Assembly (NCBI GenBank): GCA_031279175.1
Contig: JAITJA010000021.1
Location: 1 to 6,051 of the forward strand
Length of the DNA stretch: 6,051 bases
Reading direction: 5' to 3'
From: Odoribacteraceae bacterium
Lineage (GTDB): Bacteria > Bacteroidota > Bacteroidia > Bacteroidales > Marinifilaceae
Part shown: positions 1 through 3,931 of the stretch, piece by piece
How the letters are laid out: each line of letters begins with the position of its first letter
How positions within the stretch are numbered: position 1 is the stretch's first letter
Notes under the pieces: model-generated
The model's input: only the letters and a program-made list of their open reading frames with translations
Databases searched by the model: none
What the model was told of the DNA's origin: nothing
Translations under genes and position numbers: made by a program

Positions 1-17
1 CTCTATTGTTGCTTCCG

Positions 18-47
18 GGGGACGTCACGCGACGCTCCCCGTTTTTT
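18..47 (+). terminator. Rho-independent terminator of a + strand gene left of the window
   Basis: The left arm GGGGACGTC (18-26) pairs with GACG (31-34) and TCCCC (36-40), leaving C35 as a one-base bulge and ACGC as a four-base loop. A G and six T residues (42-47) follow on the + strand, the classic intrinsic terminator layout. On the minus strand the same hairpin is preceded by A residues and has no T-tract after it, so it should work mainly on + strand transcripts. The T-tract overlaps the TAA stop of the minus-strand FecR gene. The inference is that a + strand gene ends just outside the window and converges on it. Confidence 0.75.
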
Positions 48-1209
48 ATTCGCGTGCCGGACGGGAAATCGTGACCCGCTTGCGGTCGATCGTGAAGGTC
101 ACGCCGGCCGTTTTCTCTATCGCCTCGAGGATGATCGAGATGTCGTCATATTTCCTCATGTAGCCGGAAAAACGAGTAGAAGCGATCCCCGCGTCCGCGT
201 AGACGACCGAGAAATCATACCAGTTGGAGAGCTTCTCCATGATGCTTTCCAGCGGCTCGCCACTAAACACGAACAAGTTGTCCTTCCATCCCACGTGGGG
301 CAGCAGGTCGGTTTCCCGGACGGAGAGACTATCGGTGTTCACGTGATACTCGGCCACCTCTCCCGCCCGCAGTACCACCTCTCCCGCTCGCTTCTTGAAC
401 GTCAGTCCCACGGATCCTTCCACGAGTGCCGTCTCGACGATGCCCGCACGCGAGGTGTTCACGTTAAATCGCGTGCCGCGTACGGTAATGCTCGCCTCGT
501 CTGTTACCACGCGGAAGGGGCGTCCAGTGTCCCCGGCCACCTCGAACCATGCCTCCCCTGAGAGGTAGACCTCCCGCGCGTTGTCACGGAAAGACTCGGG
601 GTACGCGAGCGTCGAACGCGCGTTCAGGTGCACCCGCGTACCGTCGGAGAGCGTCAGGCGGTACTCGCCTCCCCGGGGCGTGGATAGCTTGTTTTCCACG
701 ATCTTTTCTTCCGGGCTTCCGGCGTACACCAGCGCGTCGGCCCCGGGCGTCAACCGGATGTGGTCCGGCAGCTTGACGGGTTCTTGCAAGGTATTGTCGA
801 GGATAAACTCCTCGCCGGTGGAGCGGTAGAGTATCGCGTGGAAGTGCCCGGGATGTATCCCCGCGCCGGGGGATTCCGCCGGACGCGAGCGAGTGACGGC
901 AATGTAACAAACAACGGCCGCGGCCACCGGGAGTAACCATATCGCCGCGTGACGCGCCACTCGACCGGGGAGGCCCCGGCGATGCCCGTGCTTTCGTTCG
1001 AACTGCCCGAGCCGCCGTTTCCAGTCGATTTGTTGATAGAGCTTGTACTTCTCCTCGAACGTCTCACCGGAGAGAAGTTCCCGGACGAGCTGCCGGTTTT
1101 CCTCCCCTTCTTCCATCCACCGTTCCAGCTCTCGTTCTTCCTCCTCGTTCAATTCCCCCGACAGGCGCGTCGAGATCAAGCGAGCGATACGATCATTCTT
1201 GTTTTCCAT
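46..1209 (-). CDS. FecR family anti-sigma factor (FecR domain plus DUF4974)
   Basis: Inner-membrane anti-sigma regulator of 387 residues. In this family the cytoplasmic N-terminus holds an ECF sigma factor and the periplasmic part senses the state of a TonB-dependent outer-membrane transducer. Residues 1-87 are charged and cytoplasmic-like. A single membrane segment spans about 88-105 (AAIWLLPVAAAVVCYIAV). The FecR domain covers about 176-275, with STPRGGEYRLTLSDGTRVHL, the GEAWFEV block and VRGTRFNV all clear. A DUF4974 domain occupies about 312-383, from FSGEPLESIMEKL to the end. The start at 1209 (MENKND) is chosen because the upstream extension to 1392 is arginine- and cysteine-rich, unlike the family, and runs through the regulatory region. 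Length is typical and no frameshift is seen. Oddity: the usual ECF sigma gene just upstream is absent, the upstream neighbour being a divergent HTH gene, and the downstream side carries a terminator for an opposing gene. The sigma partner and any SusC-like receptor must lie elsewhere. Confidence 0.93.
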   Translation of the reverse strand: MENKNDRIARLISTRLSGELNEEEERELERWMEEGEENRQLVRELLSGETFEEKYKLYQQIDWKRRLGQFERKHGHRRGLPGRVARHAAIWLLPVAAAVVCYIAVTRSRPAESPGAGIHPGHFHAILYRSTGEEFILDNTLQEPVKLPDHIRLTPGADALVYAGSPEEKIVENKLSTPRGGEYRLTLSDGTRVHLNARSTLAYPESFRDNAREVYLSGEAWFEVAGDTGRPFRVVTDEASITVRGTRFNVNTSRAGIVETALVEGSVGLTFKKRAGEVVLRAGEVAEYHVNTDSLSVRETDLLPHVGWKDNLFVFSGEPLESIMEKLSNWYDFSVVYADAGIASTRFSGYMRKYDDISIILEAIEKTAGVTFTIDRKRVTISRPARE

Positions 1210-1216
1210 CACGATA

Positions 1217-1235
1217 TTGTTTACATGTATAACAA
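1217..1235. promoter_or_regulatory. Operator-like dyad next to the FecR start codon
   Basis: TTGTT (1217-1221) and AACAA (1231-1235) are inverted arms around the 8-bp palindrome TACATGTA (1222-1229). The dyad ends eight bases upstream of the FecR ATG on the minus strand, so a protein bound there, or a hairpin in the mRNA, would cover the ribosome-binding region. That it is a repressor site is an inference from position and symmetry only. Confidence 0.35.
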
Positions 1236-1378
1236 ACGAGACAGAAAAAGATTGACAAGAACAAGGAAGTTTTTCGCGACAACGGCCGGGAATCCGTCCC
1301 CGCGGCAGCATGAAAACACGTCGTCTCCCCCGCGACAGTATTCTTGTTGTCATGTTTTCCCCGCGCGTGTCGTCTCGC

Positions 1379-1390
1379 GTGTCATGACAC
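1379..1390. promoter_or_regulatory. Perfect 12-bp palindrome, possible operator
   Basis: GTGTCATGACAC is an exact inverted repeat located near the middle of the divergent intergenic region. It could be a binding site shared by the two divergent genes. A chance 12-bp palindrome in a few hundred bases is uncommon but possible, so this is only a candidate. Confidence 0.3.
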
Positions 1391-1506
1391 AAATGCAGCG
1401 TGGCGATATTTTACCAATCGTGAAGCATTGTTTGATGGCAGAAACTGTACTTATCGCTGTAAAATCTCCAATTAAAACTAAAATCACGACCGCTTCCTGC
1501 CGGTGG

Positions 1507-1514
1507 TATCTTTT
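1507..1514 (+). promoter_or_regulatory. Possible Bacteroidota -7 promoter box for the HTH gene
   Basis: TATCTTTT matches the Bacteroidota -7 consensus TAnnTTTG at every defined position except the last, and sits about 40 bases before the ATG at 1555 in an AT-richer stretch. No convincing -33 TTTG element was found at the expected spacing, so the call is weak. Confidence 0.28.
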
Positions 1515-1554
1515 TTGTATTCGTTCCGGACATGTGTGTGAAAGAGTAGTGATT

Positions 1555-2532
1555 ATGAAGGATGAGTTATACGATTATTTTCTGAATCTTCTTAAAAAGA
1601 AGTTCCCGAAGCGAGCAGATCTTACGCGCTCGCTAGTGAAGTTACTTTCCATCGAGAAAGAAGCCGTTTACCGTCGCCTGCGCAAGGAGGTGCCATTCAC
1701 GTTTAATGAAGTGGCGTTGATTTCCAGGGTATGGGGCATCTCGTTGGATACTATGGTGCGGGTAGATCCCGCGCGGAGTTTACCTTTCTGTCTGCAATTG
1801 ACGGACCACGTGAATCCCCTGCCGGAAGACCTGCAGGAGATGGAGCATTTCACGGAGATTCTCCGCTTCCTCCGCGATGACCCACGATCGGAGATCATGG
1901 AGGTGGCGAGTCTGCTACCGTTCTCGCTCTACCACGGGTTCGCCTACCTGAGACGCTTTTCTCTCTTCAAATGGATGTACCAGTACGGGGAGACGGCACG
2001 CGTGCCGTCCTTCGGGGAGATCGTCCTGCCGGAAGAGATGGGGCGATTGATGGACGAGCAGAGCAAGTTGTTAAAAGGAGTAGCGCGGACGTTCTACGTG
2101 TTAGATCACATGATGTTTACTTACCTGATCAACGACATCCGTTATTTCGCGTCAATCTACCTGATCCTCCCGGAGGAGGTAGAGAAGTTAAAGGAAGACA
2201 TTCTCAAGTTGCTGGATTACCTCGAGGTACTGGCCGCGACAGGAAGTTTCCCGGAGACAGGGAACAAGGTGTTCCTCTACATCTCGCCGATTAACTTCGA
2301 CACGAATTACTGCTACATGCAGGGAGACACGGTGCAAGTAAGCATGATCAGGTCATTCGTCATGAACGTGCTGATGTCATTGGACGAGTTCGCCTTCAAG
2401 AAACTAAAGAACGGGATGCTTGCCATGAAACGTTCCTCGACACTCGTGTCGGAGAGCGGGGAAAAGCACCGGATCGAGTTCTTCGAGAGGCAACGCGCGC
2501 TGGTGGAAGGGTTGGGAAGAACGTCGGGATAG
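1555..2532 (+). CDS. Uncharacterised protein with N-terminal helix-turn-helix-like segment
   Basis: A 325-residue soluble protein with no signal peptide or membrane segment. Residues about 21-68 (ADLTRSLVKLLSIEKEAVYR, then RLRKEVPFTFNEVALISRVW and GISLDTM) have the spacing of a DNA-binding helix-turn-helix, with an AVYRRLR recognition-like helix and a second helical pair resembling the XRE/Cro type. The remaining 250 residues look alpha-helical with aromatic-rich stretches (SLYHGFAYLRRFSLFKWMYQ at about 124-143) and match no named domain I know. From memory, similar proteins occur as unnamed paralogues in Bacteroidales, but I cannot check this. The start at 1555 is preferred because upstream in-frame codons give low-quality sequence within the promoter region; AAAGAG upstream is a weak ribosome-binding site. 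It is divergent from the FecR gene. A transcription-regulator role is inferred from the HTH alone, and a ligand- or partner-sensing role for the large C-terminal part is speculation. Confidence 0.85.
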   Translation: MKDELYDYFLNLLKKKFPKRADLTRSLVKLLSIEKEAVYRRLRKEVPFTFNEVALISRVWGISLDTMVRVDPARSLPFCLQLTDHVNPLPEDLQEMEHFTEILRFLRDDPRSEIMEVASLLPFSLYHGFAYLRRFSLFKWMYQYGETARVPSFGEIVLPEEMGRLMDEQSKLLKGVARTFYVLDHMMFTYLINDIRYFASIYLILPEEVEKLKEDILKLLDYLEVLAATGSFPETGNKVFLYISPINFDTNYCYMQGDTVQVSMIRSFVMNVLMSLDEFAFKKLKNGMLAMKRSSTLVSESGEKHRIEFFERQRALVEGLGRTSG

Positions 2533-2578
2533 CGCGACGAGAGAGAGCGTTTTTACTGACTACTCTCTTTTCTTCGCG
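2533..2578 (+). terminator. Possible terminator hairpin after the HTH gene
   Basis: Directly after the TAG stop, CGCGA (2533-2537) can pair with TCGCG (2574-2578), and GAGAG within 2539-2547 with CTCTC (2563-2567). This makes an interrupted stem with a loop containing TTTTT and a T-rich stretch (2568-2574) inside the 3' arm. The layout fits an end-of-gene structure, but the stem is broken and there is no clean trailing T-tract. Confidence 0.35.
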
Positions 2579-2589
2579 ACATGCCGGGC

Positions 2590-2653
2590 GAGAGTATCCC
2601 GGGCCCTCCCCAGGGGCGTTTCACGCGACCGGGGGCAGTTGCCCGGGACTCTC
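2590..2653. repeat. Inverted repeat, 13-bp arms, upstream of HAD gene
   Basis: GAGAGT (2590-2595) plus CCCGGGC (2598-2604) is the exact reverse complement of GCCCGGG plus ACTCTC (2641-2653), apart from an extra AT at 2596-2597 in the left arm. The 36-base loop holds a second small hairpin, CCCT (2604-2607) with AGGG (2612-2615). The right arm ends 28 bases before the HAD start codon. It could be an mRNA leader structure, a rho-dependent or non-canonical terminator, or a protein site; no T-tract follows it. Confidence 0.5.
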
Positions 2654-2681
2654 TTCTCGCTTCACTTCATGACGGGGCCTC

Positions 2682-3335
2682 ATGACAAAATTAATCATCT
2701 TCGACCTGGACGGAACGCTTATCGACTCGCTGGCAGACCTGGCAGCGAGCGCCAATCATGCCTTACGCGCGCGCGGCTTCCCCGGGCATCCCCTGGACGC
2801 GTATCGTTACTTCGTCGGAAACGGCGTGGTGAAATTACTGGAGCGCGCGTTGCCGGAAGACAGGCGGGACAGGGAAACCCTCGCTCGTCTCTTCGAGGAA
2901 TTTACGCGCTATTACGGGATGCACCGGGCGGACCTGACCGCCCCTTATCCCGGCATCACGGCGTTACTCGAGGAGCTGAAAAGACGCGGGATGCTCCTCG
3001 CCGTTGCTTCTAATAAATACCATTCGGCTGCCGACGCGATGACACGCCTCTATTTCGGGGACACCCTGTTCGATTTCGTGCACGGGCACCAGGAAGACGT
3101 GCCCACGAAGCCCCACCCGGCCATCGCGTTAGAAATCCTGAGCGAGGCGGGAGTAGCGCCCGGCGAGGCCTTCTTCGTCGGGGACTCGGGCGTTGACATG
3201 CAAACGGCCCGTGCCGCCGGCATCCGTTCGATCGGGGTCACGTGGGGATTCCGCGCCCGCGAGGAGTTGCTGGAGAACGGGGCGGACTTTATCATCGACT
3301 CCCCGCGCGAGCTCCTGCCGCTTGTCTCTTGTTAA
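2682..3335 (+). CDS. HAD family hydrolase, phosphoglycolate phosphatase-like
   Basis: A 217-residue cytoplasmic HAD-superfamily phosphatase with all four signature motifs. Motif I is DLDGT with nucleophile Asp8 and acid/base Asp10. Motif II is the Ser110-Asn111 pair in VASNK. Motif III is Lys143 in TKPHPAI. Motif IV is GDSGVDM with Asp168 and Asp172 for Mg2+. An alpha-helical cap lies between motif I and motif II at about residues 15-85, as in the Gph/PGMB-type subfamily I. Length is normal and the sequence intact. The best guess is hydrolysis of 2-phosphoglycolate to glycolate, a DNA-repair by-product salvage step, but related HADs act on other small phosphomonoesters such as beta-phosphoglucomutase substrates or pyrophosphate, so the substrate is not settled by sequence. 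The ATG at 2682 places the motif I aspartate at residue 8, as expected. The gene stands alone, 149 bp after the HTH gene and nearly 600 bp before DPP IV. Confidence 0.9.
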   Translation: MTKLIIFDLDGTLIDSLADLAASANHALRARGFPGHPLDAYRYFVGNGVVKLLERALPEDRRDRETLARLFEEFTRYYGMHRADLTAPYPGITALLEELKRRGMLLAVASNKYHSAADAMTRLYFGDTLFDFVHGHQEDVPTKPHPAIALEILSEAGVAPGEAFFVGDSGVDMQTARAAGIRSIGVTWGFRAREELLENGADFIIDSPRELLPLVSC

Positions 3336-3385
3336 AATAACGCGCGGTAACCCCGGGCCAATCCCTGCTCGACAATTACCGGCAA

Positions 3386-3403
3386 GAATTCCGGGAATTC
3401 CGG
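3386..3403. repeat. Tandem duplicated 9-mer GAATTCCGG
   Basis: Two adjacent exact copies of GAATTCCGG (3386-3394 and 3395-3403), with a related AATTACCGG at 3374-3382. The first copy plus the next six bases also forms a 15-bp palindrome, GAATTCC-G-GGAATTC (3386-3400). It may be a small hairpin downstream of the HAD gene; no function can be assigned. Confidence 0.5.
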
Positions 3404-3484
3404 CATCGCCACTCGCGGTCTCGCGCCCCGGCACGCCACGCGTAGCTCCCTAATCTCCCCGCTATCTCCCGTTACCCGCGATGT

Positions 3485-3560
3485 CAGGACAAGTAGAAAA
3501 ATCCTTGCATGTGTTGCCAGAAGTTAACAAGAAGGCCTCTTGTCAACATCTATTGTCCTG
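3485..3560. other. Nested double-hairpin element (structured RNA or repeat element)
   Basis: The outer arms CAGGACAA-g-TAGA (3485-3497) and TCTATTGTCCTG (3549-3560) are exact reverse complements apart from one bulged G at 3493. Inside and directly abutting the right outer arm is a 25-bp imperfect palindrome (3523-3547), with GTT/AAC ends, an A-C mismatch, then ACAAGA/TCTTGT around AGGCC. The two stems are separated only by 3498-3522 on the left and one base on the right, so they would stack. The stretch is less GC-rich than its surroundings. It could be a non-coding RNA or leader, a small palindromic mobile element, or protein-binding DNA; no known RNA family was recognised. Confidence 0.45.
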
Positions 3561-3607
3561 TGCGGTTGACCATTGGTGACAAAAGAAACAGTTTGGGAAC
3601 TCCGGTA

Positions 3608-3640
3608 ACCACGCTTGGGGACGTCGTCACCAAGCGTGGT
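3608..3640. repeat. 33-bp near-perfect palindrome at the head of the 21-bp array
   Basis: ACCACGCTTGG (3608-3618) is the exact reverse complement of CCAAGCGTGGT (3630-3640), and the centre GACGTCGTC continues the symmetry. In total 15 of 16 pairs match around T3624; only G3619/A3629 fails. It combines the left flank, the first repeat core and the start of the second, so it would form the strongest hairpin or cruciform in the region. Confidence 0.65.
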
Positions 3641-3700
3641 GACGTCGTCACCGAGCGTGGGGACGTCGTCACCGAGGGCGGGGACGTCGTCACCACGCGT
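3617..3700. repeat. Tandem array of four 21-bp units with palindromic 15-bp cores
   Basis: Four contiguous 21-bp units begin at 3617, 3638, 3659 and 3680. Each has a 15-bp core, GGKGACGTCGTCACC, and a 6-bp linker (AAGCGT, GAGCGT, GAGGGC, ACGCGT). The core in unit 2 is a perfect dyad, GGTGACG-T-CGTCACC; the others carry one changed base (G for T at core position 3). Two degenerate in-phase units seem to precede it: 3575 starts GGTGAC, and 3596 ends in GGTAACC plus ACGCTT. The last linker continues into a perfect 12-bp palindrome, ACCACGCGTGGT (3692-3703). Since 21 bp is a multiple of three, it reads as a heptapeptide repeat such as GDVVTER in one frame, but coding is doubtful. Role unknown. 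Confidence 0.85.
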
Positions 3701-3718
3701 GGTTCTCGCGGGAACACC

Positions 3719-3731
3719 CCCGGTCACCGGG
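3719..3731. repeat. 13-bp palindrome after the tandem array
   Basis: CCCGGT-C-ACCGGG is a perfect inverted repeat with a single central base. It shares the GGTCACC/GGTGACC character of the array cores and may be an outlying copy of the same kind of site. Confidence 0.45.
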
Positions 3732-3866
3732 TCATCATTGCCGTGGAACGCGTCCCGCCTGTTCGCGCGGACGTCGGCCCTCCCCGGTATCCCGCGAGCG
3801 CCCATCAAGTTGCCGCCATTCCTGTTAAAAATATTCCCGCGACGCCTCCTGCCGCCATAAATTTCG

Positions 3867-3874
3867 TACCTTCG
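3867..3874 (+). promoter_or_regulatory. Candidate -7 promoter box for the DPP IV gene
   Basis: TACCTTCG differs by one base from the Bacteroidota -7 consensus TAnnTTTG and lies 57 bases before the ATG at 3932, leaving a normal leader. The -33 TTTG element is not evident at the usual distance. An A-rich leader (AACAAAAACAAAGAATATTG) follows, which in Bacteroidota often replaces a Shine-Dalgarno sequence for ribosome binding. Confidence 0.45.
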
Positions 3875-3931
3875 CCCGGCAGGATCGAGGAGGGGGCTAA
3901 CAAAAACAAAGAATATTGAAACCCGATAGAC

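Larger units (their letters stand above)
1210..1554. other. Divergent intergenic region between FecR and HTH genes
   Basis: This 345-bp gap separates two divergently transcribed genes and should contain both promoters. Reading frames that cross it (the upstream extensions of both neighbours) give arginine-rich or low-quality peptides without family features, so I see no gene. The part nearest the HTH gene, about 1400-1555, is noticeably richer in A and T than the coding DNA. It contains two perfect or near-perfect dyads, listed separately, and GAAAACA/TGTTTTC short inverted copies near 1312 and 1354. No tRNA, riboswitch or sigma-factor remnant was recognised. Confidence 0.7.
3336..3931. other. 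596-bp intergenic region rich in repeats and palindromes
   Basis: I see no convincing gene here. The open frames across it on both strands exist because the 21-bp tandem array lacks stops in several frames, and their flanking residues are low-complexity. From left to right it holds a duplicated GAATTCCGG (3386-3403), a nested hairpin (3485-3560), decayed then intact 21-bp repeats (about 3575-3700), further palindromes (3692-3703 and 3719-3731), and a promoter-like box (3867-3874) for the DPP IV gene. No obvious T-tract terminator follows the HAD gene. Confidence 0.7.

Noticed and set aside
1210..1392. N-terminal extension of the FecR protein by 61 residues
   Set aside because: The extension is rich in Arg and Cys, lacks family similarity, and consumes the divergent promoter region. 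MENKND at 1209 is the typical FecR start.
949..1554. Upstream extension of the HTH gene to a start at 949
   Set aside because: It would overlap the FecR coding region by about 260 bases and give low-complexity residues unlike the rest of the protein. The ATG at 1555 gives a clean N-terminus.
3617..3700. CRISPR array
   Set aside because: The units are contiguous with 6-bp linkers and have no unique 25-40 bp spacers; no cas genes are present.
3524..3808. Minus-strand open frame with a GDDVPTL-type repeat
   Set aside because: It is the opposite-strand shadow of the same tandem array, with no recognisable domain and no credible start context.
3509..3919. Open frame of 136 residues with a GDVVTKR-type heptapeptide repeat
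   Set aside because: The 21-bp array has no stops in several frames on both strands, so similar repeat peptides appear in at least three frames. The flanking residues look random, and the frame runs through the palindromes, the nested hairpin and the promoter candidate. A real repeat protein is not excluded but is unsupported.
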